64,000 nt of DNA. It comes from Lactarius indigo (taxonomy: Eukaryota > Basidiomycota > Agaricomycetes > Russulales > Russulaceae). The notes beneath the pieces were generated by a model, which was not told the DNA's origin, ran no database searches, and saw only the letters and a program-made list of their open reading frames with translations. Shown here one piece after another: positions 1-11,400 of this stretch; the first letter of the stretch is position 1, and every line of letters starts with the position of its first letter. Location: positions 1-64,000 of the forward strand of contig JAFKAC010000032.1 in the NCBI GenBank assembly GCA_025766275.1. Reading direction: 5' to 3'. The position numbers and the translations under genes are program-made.

Positions 1-1439
1 AGTAGCGGGTCCCGTGAAGGCCTGCACAATCGGCAATGCAGCTTCACACCTCCCTGAACCCAGGGTAGCTCGGGTTGTTTTGGGCAGTGTCCTGACGTGT
101 AGAGACAACCTAGCTCATCAGCAGGTGGTGGTGCTGGAGAGAACCATGGCTGAGGGAGTTGACGGTGAGGGCAGTTGTCATGGGCTCTCCTTCTTGACTT
201 ACTTGACGGACCAAGGGTATGGGACCGTCTTCGATGCCCATTGGCGGATGTCTGGTAGTCTCTGTCCACAGGGAGGGGTTTGGTTAGATGACATAAAAAT
301 TTAGGACTCACAATCGGCAAGCCCACTTATATATGGACATTATGGCATCGCTTAGCTGGGTGGACCCAAACCATGACTTTGAAAACTCACAGCACTATGG
401 AAACCCGTGCATGTATCAGGTGGGACATAGTGGGAGAGGCTAGGATGTGAGCGTGTGAGCATGACAGCTGAGTTTGAGTGTCACGCTAGCCACAAACAAG
501 CCTTGTTTGTTATTGGCACATCACAACTCTGCATCACAACTCCAACACTACCAATTTTGGAATATCAAGTACCCTTTTTCCCAACTGTCTACTGGACTTC
601 TTAGTGCGTTGCATATTCCAGCTATTCTTAAACCGATCACTAACACAGATCCTTATATTCTGATCTACTTTTTTCTAGGTATTTTACCAGGTGCTGGCTT
701 CCCACTTTGAACCACATCGAACCTTTTTTTATTCTAGGCTGCTGTGTGACACAAAACCATGGATACTCTGTTGATGTTGTGCAGCAATGGGTGACTGCTT
801 GGCTTCAGGTGAGTGCCTTGCGTATTTTCATAACTGGTACCTCGATCGCTCACTCAGATCCATCTTTATGGGTATTTTACTGGGAAGTTTGGTCACTAGC
901 AGATATTTTGCCGGGTGTGCTCTGGCTGGACTCAGAATTTCATGTTCAGCCATTATGGATGGCACATCAAACAAACTGTGTGCGCTCTGTTGGGTTTTTT
1001 GTGCGCTCACAGTTGGCTTGAGTGCAGGTAAGTTCACTTTTACTTTTACTTTGTATTGTTTGTCTGACTAGTTTTTCTTGATGCCACGCTACTGCACAGG
1101 CGTACTTGGATGACACTGCCGTTCCTCAACTCCCGTCGCCAATCTACAAGTATTGTAGCCGCCATATTTTGACACCAAATCAATATAACTCCCCTGCAAT
1201 TTCTGTCGGCTGTCCATTTGATCACCATGACCAACCATTCAACTTTCAAAATACATGGTATATGAACCCCCCCTCCTTACACATGTTGACCGTTCCCACC
1301 TCTAGGTACCCCTAGCTGTCCCACCATGAATTGACTTCACAGCGCCTCCAAAAGCAGCTGATGTGAAGCATGCGGACAGTTCTTCATACACAAAGCTAGC
1401 CTCACCAAACACCTCCACAACAACTGCACCGCTGCTCAC
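1..1439. other. No recognisable gene; leading flank
   Basis: I see no supportable gene here. Short open frames exist, such as 14-304, but none shows a recognisable domain or a convincing splice pattern. Part of this stretch may be the decayed 5' end of the Plavaka element that follows, because readable but stop-interrupted protein begins near 1440. Bases 12-52 resemble 7837-7875 (shared blocks around CCTGCACAA and GGCAATGC), which suggests a dispersed repeat of unknown type. Confidence 0.5.
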
Positions 1440-4400
1440 AATTGCTCAAGAGAACTTTGGAAGAATGGCCCTTCTAACATCAAAAAACTCAGAGTGTTGC
1501 TTTCATACTCCCGAAAGCAAGTATGTGAGGAGGTTCTGCCTCATGCTAGTGATGGCCACAGACTACAGGCTGAGCAATCAGTTCCCCCCTCTGCAGATAC
1601 TTGTGACTTTGAGTTGGCTCAGTTGGTATGTATACTACTTGTCATTAATTCAGATCTGGCTGATACACATATTTCTTCCAGGATGTAGAGATTGGTGATG
1701 CTGTCTCGGTGTCAGCAGAGCCACTCTCTTCCCGACGGGTCCACTGGCCAACCTGGAAAGTCCTAGAGAATGCCCCAGTCAAACCCCCATTGTCTAGTGC
1801 TGCCAGCAACAATGGGATCATCTCCTATTGATGGCAACAACAGACATGAGTCCCTTATTGAGATGTCCCCCACTTCACTTTTGTGCCCGCAAATCGGTTT
1901 GGTCTTGTACAAGAATACCAACGATCTACGGCCGTCATCATCTCTGAAGATACACGAAACCCCCTTGCCGTGGACCCCTCCCTATCTTGTCCAAAACCTG
2001 ACAGGGAAGTCTCTGACATCATCTACCCTTATCCGAATATTAGTTCATTTTTATTCAACCTCACCTGGAGGCAGATGCAGGGCATTGTCTCTTCCTCAGA
2101 CTGGGCTTCCGTGGTCAAAGTGCTCCTTGATGAACGCTTTGAGAGTAAGAAACTGGACGGTGTTGACTTTGCAGCAATCGAAAGAGTGATAGCCACGGAT
2201 ATTCAGTCACCATGGGGTGGCAATGGATGGCGACGCAATACTATCATCATTGAGGTCCCAACTGGAAAAAAACCGACAGCAGCTTCACCACATGGAGGCA
2301 AATGCACACGCATGCAGCCAACGATACGATGAGGTAGACCCTGATGGCGATCCCTTTCCTGCATACAAAGTCCCTGTCCACGACATCCGCACTCACTCTC
2401 TCATGCAAACCATGTTGGAAACTATTCAAGAGGGAAGAAATTCTGCGGAGCTGCACTGGTATGGCCATAAAGAAGTCTGGCAGCCACCCTATCGTGATAC
2501 ACCCCTGGAGCATGTCTGGGGAGAGCTATACTCCTCTGACACATTCCTGGCTGCTGAACACGACCTTATTAGTGCCCATCTGGACTCAGTGCACCCTTGT
2601 GTCATAGCTGCATTCATGATATGGTCTGACTCCACATATCTCACACAATTCAGGCAAGCAAAGGCATGGCCGATTTACGCCTACTTTGGTAATCAGTCAA
2701 AGTATACTCAGTGCAAGCCTTCTACACATTCTGCTCAAGTGGTTGGTTATGTCCCTCTGGTGAGTGATCGTTTACTTTTTTTTTTTTTAAAAAAAACACT
2801 GAAACTGTTCAGCTCCCCAACTCCTTTGCAGAGGAGGTACAAAGTCATGGCGTCTCACCGACACCAGCACTCCTTGCCCACTGTCGTCACAAACTATTTC
2901 ATGGGGTCTGGCGGCTCTTATTAGATGCTGAGTTCTGCAAAACTTATGAGCACAGCATTACTGTTACCTGTGCTGACCATGTTGTCCGTCAAGTCTTTCC
3001 CCGAATATTCACGTACTCGGCCAATTACCCTGAAAAGTATGTAGCACAATAACTCAAAGCAACATCCCCATCGTGACTCCAGATACACAGAGTCTTGATT
3101 GCAACAATCTGTGATATGGGACGGTGCCCATGTCACAGTGCATGATCAAGAAGGAAGAATTCCATGCTCTTGGAACAACAACTGATGCAGACTCTCATCG
3201 AACGAATATCAGACAGGACAATGAAACATTCCGAGCCACTGTACAAAAAGCATGCGATAACATCTACCAAAGGGGTTATGCACTTGGCAGTGAGCCCAGT
3301 GTTGAGTGGCTCCTCAGAGAGCACTCTCTCATTCCGACATTGGTAAGTCATATTTTGGTGCGTAAGTGATTTCAAGCTAATTTCTACTCTAGAACATATT
3401 TTCCCACTCACTCAAGGAGTTCGACTTCGACATCTTCCGTACACTTGTCATTGATATCATGCACGAGTTCAAACTGGGGGTTTGGAAAGCCCTACTCACC
3501 CATCTAGTTAGGATTCTGTATTCATGTGGTGCAAATATTGTGCAGGAATTCAATCATCAGTGCATACTCTTTTTTTGACTGTGGCACTGCAGCACGTTCA
3601 CCCCATAACAGTCTTCCAGCAAATATCATCATTTGGTGCATCTACAATCCATTGATTCACGCACAACGTTGCAGACATAAAGAAACTTGCTGCCCAGGAT
3701 TTTGAGGACATCCTTCAGGTGAGCTTGGCTTGCAGTGTAACCTGGTGTTGTTCTATCTACTCACATGGGACGTGTTACAGTGCTGCATCCCTTGCTTTGA
3801 AGGGTTACTGCACTGTGCCACACATTGACTCAGTTCTGAGTCTTCCTATACCTCGTGTCGTATTGGCATTCCCTCACCAAGCTGTGGATCCACATAGAGA
3901 CAACCCTCAAGGTTCTTGATAATGTCACAGTGCTTTTTGCAAAAGTGCTTTGCACTTCACGGAGGTGACTTGCCCATGTTCAACACGGTTGAGACCAACC
4001 ATGAGTACAATGCAAGACGCCTGGGCGGCAGAACAGAGGATGTCTTGCCAATGTGCCAATGCTGTGCTCTCTGCCAGCACTGGTGGGAAGCGGCCTAAGA
4101 CCTTCAACCTATTGACATATAAGCTACATGCGCTTGGGGACTATGTCGAAACTATCAAGATGTTTGGTACTTACTGACTTGTACAGTACCCAGATTGTGC
4201 GCTTCAAAGGCCTTGTATGCGTTGAAAAAGCTACTAATGAATTTTCAATTTTGTCCCAACAGGGTGAACTGGAGCATTGCAACATCAAGAGATGATACAT
4301 GCACACTAATAAGCAATGTTTTATTGACCAAATGATTAATAGAGACGTGGTCGAACAGGTCCACGAATGGATGAATGACAAAATGGTTGCGGCTGAAGCT

Positions 4401-5438
4401 GAGGCAGAGACCCCTTGTGTCAAACCCTCGTGTGAAGGACCTTCCTGGGAATTGGTATCGTATTGCCCAGGATCATCTAATAAATTGTACCTCTCACAGT
4501 TTCTCAACGAGCCCAAAAATGCCGTTGAACCTGCTTTTAAGGTAAGTACCAGGGTGCAGAATGAGAATGTATTCCGATACTAACTAGCTACGCAAGGACT
4601 TTCATAACAGCCTGCTATCACACCTCCTAGCCTGTCATCTCCACAGGTCACTGTCAGCAACAAGCCCAAATATACAAGTACAGAGCTTGCGAATGTGAAG
4701 ATCCAGCACAACACAATTCTCTCGCATGCGACCACAACATTCAACTACACAAACATATGACATAACCAAGACCGCAACTCAATCAACTGCAACCACATCA
4801 CACCATGATGTCATGCTAAGGGCTTGCAATGATGCTCACCACCCCTTCTGGTATGCGTGGGTTTTGGGTATATACCATGCAAACATATATTTTGGTCCAA
4901 ATTTCTGCAGTCAACCAGAACGTGTCGACTTCTTGTTCGTATGATGGTTTGGACATGAACCCGACTGGCAAAGGGGGACCTGGGACCTGTAGGACTGGAC
5001 AGGATCAGCTGGGTTCCAGAAAACAATCCGTCAGGTACATTTGGCTTCCTCAATCCAGCATGTGTGATTTTCAAGCTTGCCATTTGATACCAGCATTTTC
5101 CTGCGGAAAAATGACACAGTTACTGTCACCATCCCAGGCACAGGACTTTGTGACGGGAGATTGGGTCAATTACTATGTCTCAAGGTACATATGAACTTGA
5201 AACTAATCCTTCAATATGTTTGCTAACGTATATACCACCCAGGTTCGTAGATAGAGACATGATGATGCAATACCTTGGTTGGGGTATCGGTCACCACAAC
5301 CCCCCTGATTTTGCTCATGAAGCAAATGCGCTTATTGCTTCAACATCTGACAGGGAACTTGACAACCCAGCAAACGCCCAAACTGATCAAACGGAAATTG
5401 AAATCACCAAGGGGAATGAAATAGAGGATGGAGACTGA
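1440..5438 (+). pseudogene. Decayed Plavaka-type DNA transposase
   Basis: This is a broken copy of the large transposase of basidiomycete Plavaka DNA transposons, enzymes expected to cut and paste the element in the nucleus. Blocks appear in family order: NRFGLV near 1892, EVWQPP near 2475, WSDSTYL and AKAWPIYAYFGNQSKY near 2620-2700, IFTYSANYPEK near 3000-3030, HEFKLGVWKALLTHL near 3460-3510, HPFWYAWVLGIYHANI near 4840-4890 and FVDRDMMMQYLGWGIGH near 5240-5295. Probable short introns remain, for example a GTGAGT donor at 2760 ending in TTTGCAG near 2830. The frame changes near an A7 tract at about 2265 and again near 3130, and stops lie between the blocks, so it cannot make a full protein. 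The family call rests on remembered motif order; the decay is seen directly. No terminal inverted repeats were identified. Confidence 0.8.
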
Positions 5439-5454
5439 TCAAGCATTGGCTCAG

Positions 5455-5869
5455 TGTCACGCCACTGCCGGGGCGTGCATTCATTCTGTAACTGATCCTG
5501 CCTGAGGCAAAGGACTCAGAGTTGGACCCCCACTGAGTGGATGGGCTCCTAAGTTCTGATACAATTGCCACTGTCAACTGGACAGTGACAAAGGTCCTCT
5601 TGTTCAAGCACAAGAGCTAGGCTATAGAGAAGAGGGCTGTGATAGAGAAGAGAGGATTGTACTGAGGGACAAGACAGTAGATTGACAAAGCCAAAGCTAA
5701 GGAAATACAGGGCGTGTTACAGGGTTTATATAGCTAGTGTCTGGGGATGCCAGCGAGGCAGTACAAATGCCAGCACAGCGGATGCCAGCGAAGCAAATGC
5801 CAGCAGAATGAAGAAGTGAAGAAATGGAAAAGAAGGGAGAGAAGGGAAGGGTATAGGGCGTTTGTGACA
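5455..5869 (-). repeat. Solo LTR of family G with perfect 5-bp duplication
   Basis: On the minus strand this 415-bp unit starts TGTCACAAAC and ends GGCGTGACA. It is flanked by ctcag at 5450-5454 and 5870-5874, a perfect target-site duplication. It matches the 3' LTR of element G (40432-40943) along its length, including a TATA box (GCTATATAAACCCTG) and the conserved 3' portion. It carries only about four GCTGGCA units upstream of TATA where the G copy has ten. No internal retrotransposon sequence adjoins it, so it is the product of LTR-LTR recombination. Confidence 0.92.
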
Positions 5870-5874
5870 CTCAG

Positions 5875-6569
5875 ACAGTGCGGATGATGGCAGTGTTCAC
5901 AGTGAGCTTGATGTAGCCATGTATGACTACTGAGTTTACATATTGAGTGTTGAATGCTGGGATGGACAAAAATGACAATACTGGGGTATGCAAGTATGCA
6001 CTTGATGGTGTTCGCACAAGCTTGAGAAGGTGGGATGGAGGCATAGTGTTGCCACCACCAGGCCTAGCCTGTATACGTCACAACAGTGCTGTAATTCCAT
6101 TACAATCGACATTGCTGTGTACAAATGTTACAGGCAGAAAGAACATTACATATCGTGGCTGTGTATAATATATTGTGGTTGTGTCAGTTGTACGGAATGA
6201 ACGCAGTAGTCATTAGGGCACCATGGTGGAGCCCCAACCAGCGAGACCGGTCATAGGTGTTATGGTACGGATGAAATACTTGTGAGGTAACACAGTTATT
6301 ATAGTGGTATTGCAGCGCAAGTACAAAGATTGCACAGCTGTGAGGTCCGTCATGATCAACGTAATGCGTTACACTGTGCTATGACACTCTTGAGAAATTG
6401 GCGACAGTATTGTGTTTGGGTCACAAGTGTGCACAGACCATTATTAGCTAAGCATCCTATATATAAGGACTGCTGTTTCTGCCTTCACACTTCAGAGTTC
6501 CTTCTACCTCTGAAGTGTAAGTTCCTTCTTTCTACCTTACTTCTTTCACCTCTACTTGTCTGTTTCTAG
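5875..6569. other. Unassigned; LTR-like or promoter-like features
   Basis: No gene is supported. A TATATATAAGG box lies near 6459. The 23-bp direct repeat at 6494-6516 recurs at 6588-6610. A short intron-like segment (GTAAGT at 6517 to TAG at 6569) ends just before the recombinase fragment, so part of this stretch may be its upstream sequence. Confidence 0.4.
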
Positions 6570-6959
6570 GTGTGTAGTGATGGTATTAGAGTTCCTTCTA
6601 CCTCTGAAGTAACTTGTCTGTCTCTAGCTGTTCAAGCTTATCCTTTGCTTGTTAGTTGTGCGCTTCAACAGAATGTGCATCATCCCCTCACAAAGGCCAA
6701 ATTCCTGGAAAGGATCAGAAAGGCAGCTCATGCAGCCGGTCTGGAGCCCCTACAAGGGCATGGCATTTGAATCAGCTCGACTCTCAAATACCTCCTTCGT
6801 GGGGTCCCTTTCAACGTCGTTAAAGCCATGGGGCGCTGGGCCAGCGACTCTTTCCTCCTTTACCTCAGAAAACACACTGTCATCATAGCACCATACATCC
6901 AATCTGCCCCTGCCCTTCATGAAAATGTCATCCGATACACCATGCTGCCAGTGCACTAG
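6570..6959 (+). pseudogene. Tyrosine-recombinase (DNA breaking-rejoining) C-terminal fragment
   Basis: Read in one frame, this encodes the C-terminal half of a phage-integrase-like catalytic domain of the type scattered through agaricomycete genomes. The blocks are LTKAKFLERIRKAAHAAG, LEPLQGHGI, YLLRGVPFNVVKAMGRWA, SFLLYLRKH and VIIAPYIQSAPAL, ending at TAG 6957-6959. Tyrosine recombinases need an H-x-x-R pair and a late tyrosine. Here HGI is followed directly by TGA (6768-6770) where the arginine is expected, so the catalytic Arg codon appears to have become a stop, consistent with CGA to TGA. The late Tyr in LLYLRKH is present. The N-terminal half and first catalytic Arg are absent. It is probably the end of a Crypton-like element or a domesticated relative; the exact family is uncertain. 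Confidence 0.72.
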
Positions 6960-8479
6960 TTGTACCAGCCTGGTTGCTGATGACTTCCACAGGGTAAGCA
7001 AACCTCTCTATTGCTTCCTAACTAAGGGGTTCCAAGTCTTACTCACTGCGTCATCGATTCCTTCAGGTTGGATGTCATGACCTCGCCTCAGCCACATGAA
7101 CTCTCCTTTTCGATCGAGGAGCGCTTCAAGCTTTCACCTGATCTTTTACACATCATCTGTTGTCTCTCTGCTGAGCCCATTGTACATAACTTCTACACAT
7201 GAGTCCAGTGGTTTTGCCCAAGGGGGTCGTGGAAGTGTAGTTAGATATAGGGGGTACAAAAATCTCATAAGGCCAATGGGGAAAGGGGGGTAGGTATTTA
7301 CATAAGCGAGCGCCTATCCAAATATGGTATTACATTCTTGCACCTACTAAATACAGCAATTGGCTTGGTAATTCACTGCTACCTTTTGCTGTCTGGCCCC
7401 AACTCTCCCAGCCTGTCCTCAGGCTCTCCATCTTCAGTGTGATCTGGAGTCTTGCCTCATTTTGATGCTCTCTTCTCTCCACCCCCATCAACTACTCCTT
7501 TTCTCTCTCACAGACAATAGTAGACTTTTTCCTTTAGATTTCGGACTTTTGAGTGCAGTGAGCCTAATCTCTTGTGTTCCCCAATGTGTCCCAATTGCAC
7601 GCGGCCTTAGAGATTCGAACCCAACACATTCCCAACTATGGCGGTTACCTCTGTGAGGTTTCGTACCATGCAGAAGCGTGCGCGACCATTTGCAACCACC
7701 CTCATTCCATGGGCTCTGTAGCCCACCATTTCCGTTTCTGACCTGTCCGCACTTGCATGCGGCCCTAGCCCTTGTACAATGAGGCGTACATGATCTCTGT
7801 GGGTCCATATACGACAGATTGTGCCCCGCGGAAGCCTGCACAACACCTGGCAATGCTTCAGACACCACCAAATCTTGCATGTGTTGCAAGACCATTTCCT
7901 CTTCAAACAATCTCTTTCATGTGTTAACTGTCCCATTTACCGATTCCACCACCAATTAATGCACTCTTCTCACCCATGCAGTCATGAGTACTAGTAGGAA
8001 TAGATTAATGTATAAATTGTTCTTCACATTTGCTAGATTTGGCTAGAGTAGAGTTAGCGCCCCATAGGTGCTGGTAAATAAAAATCTGCCAAGGGTCCGC
8101 TACACCCCCCCTATGCTCCTAACCAGGGTATGGGTGCTTAAAATCCCGTGACCCCCTTGGTTTTGCTTACATAATACAGAACAATGTTATTGTCTCACCA
8201 GCAGCCCCGCCGTTCTGTGTTGCACCTCCTAAAATATACTCCGTGCTCTACTCTGTGTGACAAGGGACACTCATTGTAGAAGCTGAACAGAGACTCACAA
8301 AGAATGAGGGTGTGGAGAGGTGGGTGAGGAATAGGATTTGACTTTTCACAGAGAACGGACAGTCCGGTCCGGTCTTGCCATGTTTGGGGATGCTGATTAA
8401 GGAGTGACTGATGGACAGAGCGGCACAGTGAGTGTGGCTTACTCAGTATCCAATACAACTCAAAGAGCACGTTGTGAAG
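6960..8479. other. Non-coding, repeat-derived stretch
   Basis: No gene is supported. On the minus strand a perfect polymerase III B-box-like sequence (GGTTCGAATCTC, about 7611-7623) sits some 35 bp downstream of a weak A-box-like CTCACAGAGGTAA, so a tRNA-derived SINE is possible, but no cloverleaf forms. Around 7215 and 8155 are weak inverted ends (CCCAAGGGGGTC against GACCCCCTTGG) that may belong to a degraded TIR element. The segment 7837-7875 resembles 12-52. Confidence 0.35.
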
Positions 8480-11400
8480 ATGTCATCTGCGGCGACCTCA
8501 AGAGACTCACTTGAGTCGATGGACAATATGTGAGTGACTGATTTGAAGGAAAAGGAGACATGGGCTGCTGAGCACTGTATGTACAGTAGCAACAAGAGCA
8601 CAGACATTGATCTGGCGAACGCGGAAGACAAGAAGATGTCGTCGGGCCCAACTGACATCACAGAGATCCCAGATGAGTTGAGTGTAGAGGCTGATGACAG
8701 GATCAAGCAATCGGAAGTGCTGAACATGATTATCGCGAGCAACTATGAAGTTGATGGAAACATCGACAACTTCAACAACAAGGAAGTGAAGAGAATTGAT
8801 TTATCAGAGCTGAAGAAGTTGTATGAGAGGAAAAGCACGAACACGGTGAAGCTGCTGTCAAGACGGAACAGGATCAAGATCGACGAGGAATTCTGCGTCG
8901 AAGCGAGCTCGGGAAACGTCGGGATAAGGACGAATAAAACGATGATCGATTACCACCTGACAATCGGGAATCGTATTGGGCTATCAGCGATACTTCCGAA
9001 CGTCGCGAACTTGCACCGATTCTCATTCGAACTGGACTTGGGGAAGCCATATCGGGATTTCAAGGGAAAGCACGCGATGGTGGGATTCGACACGAAAGGT
9101 CGGTTCCTATTCATTGGGCGGGCGATGAACGAGGACGTGTTCGTGGCGATGGCACCGAACGAGTTCCTACGAGGAAAGACGGCACCGCCAGGGCCTGGGC
9201 ACTCGACAGGAGGGTCGTTACTATCTAGACGGCACTATCGTCAAATGGTAATGATGTTCGCACACTTCCTGGAAAGAATACCAGACCGGGCATACATGAA
9301 CGTGGAAGAGGTATACGAGCAAAACCTAGAAAACGAGGAAGCAGAATGGGACAAAATAACAAACATCTTGTACGTGAACACATGCAGTACGAGGAGTACG
9401 ATATAACAGTGGGAGGAAACTGACGACGCGATGAACGGGACAGAGAGGAACCGACGATTAGGCTGAACTTCGAAGACACTCAGAAACTTGACTCGCTGAT
9501 GGCGAACGGGTACAAGGACTGGGTGGAGAAGGCACCGGACAGCTGGAAGTTAGATGGGTTCCTGAAACGGCACTCACCAATCGTGGTGACGTCGCGGTAC
9601 AGGCAAAACGCAGCGATCGCGCTTGCGGGAAACGAAGATAACGAAGCAGAAAGCTGGGACACGGAAAGAGACTATTCGAAAATATCATATGTTACTTTCG
9701 CGCTAGCAACGTCGATCGAGTAAGTACCCCCCGTGATTAAGAGTGGTTCAAAATGACTGAGCAGAGAGGATGGCTGCGACGAAACGACGCAGGTGCTTCC
9801 ACATACATGAATGGGAAACGATCGCGACAGAAACGATAAGAGAGAAGTACGGGGCGAACATCTACGACAAGCAAGACAAACGGGGAAGACAGCGGGTGAA
9901 AATAGAAACGTGTCCGATGGTGAACGAAGACGGGGACGAGGTGGCAATTTTCGACCGTGATGGGAAACGGATACCGCGGAGACGAGCTCTTGTGGACCCG
10001 GATGAGCCGGATTGCGGAGTACTAATGAATCTTGAGAAGATACACTCACTATTCAACCCTGATCAAGGATACTCTGCAGACGCGGACGAGTTATTTGGAC
10101 AAGATCTTATGAAATATGACATCATCAACGTAGACGTGTACCCTCTTGGATCCCTACGGACGGCAGGCAATGTGCAGGCATCAGGGATACCGCCATGCTT
10201 TTACCGGGCGATTGCAGAAATCAACAAATCGGTGTGTAAAGAGGAAGACGAATCATCGAGCGAGTCTAGCTGGGAAGGATCAGAGGAAGGTGGCAACATG
10301 TGGAGCAGAGGCGGAAGATCTGCTGTGAAGCCAGTGTCATCACAATTCTACAACTACATCTCACACCGTGTAGCAACATGAGCAGGAAGGCTTGACTCGC
10401 AGCAAGGGACAGTAACAGCAGCACTTGCGGGAGCATTCGCGCAGACAGACAAGGAGAAAGCGACAGCAAAAAAGAAACAGGCTTACTGTGACCAAGCTCT
10501 GCCATCGGACCGGTTCCACACAAGAATCGACCGCAAGGACTGCCCGACATGCTGCCGTGCTGAGCTAGTCTACAGTGTGGACGTAAGAGCTCTGAGATCA
10601 CCATCTGGAAAGTACGCCCGACGTGCCACCGCCACGACGACTAACTAACACACGACCAATGGATTAAAGGTTTATATTCAAAAAGATCATACTACCTCTT
10701 GCGAGGGTATGGAGACAGCCAGATGTCCGGAAAGTAATCAAACAGCATATAATTGTGCTCAAGCCGAATGTGAGTCGATGCTCGCTATGATAGAAGAATT
10801 GATAGAAGAGAGAACAACATGTATTCTAGGCATTCCCATCGCTATATGATTGGGTTTCATACCCAATCACACTGCTCATCAAGTCGATATATGACGTGGA
10901 GAGGAAGAGAATACGCAAGGGTCTAACGCCTTGCCACATGCACATCGAATTGGTTGCAGCATTAGAACGAGCACTGTGCTTCTGCCATACTGGAAACGCT
11001 GCTGTGTTGGCAACCAGTCTGATGGGTCCTCTCGGGTTGAGCAAAGGGGCTCTTAAAGATGGGTTTCCAATGCTACAAGACGTGTTCGAACATCCCACGA
11101 TCAAGCAGGCAATGGAGCATGGTCTTGTGATTGCTCATCGAAAATGGCCACTGAAAAATGGATATCCTGCCGTGGCATCTAAGAAAGCTCAAGTTCTATC
11201 ATATTCTATGAGACATTTCCATGTAAGCCCATAATATTCTATCTTCTATCTTTTCTTTTCATCAGGTATATGGAATATCACTCATACGCGGCACCCTTTG
11301 GGTCTGAAATCGACCTCAAAAGGTGCCGCGTATAATGAGATCGAATATACGCGGCACCTTTTTGATCTGAAATCGACCTCAAAAGGTGCCGCGTATATTC

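Noticed and set aside
14..304. 96-codon open frame at the left edge
   Set aside because: No domain, no splice support, and it overlaps a probable repeat.
7590..7670. tRNA gene on the minus strand
   Set aside because: A good B-box-like sequence is present but the T-stem pairs poorly and no acceptor or anticodon stem can be formed.
7213..8157. TIR transposon bounded by CAAGGGGGTC-like ends
   Set aside because: Only about 12 of 16 bases match, no target duplication was found and no transposase lies between.
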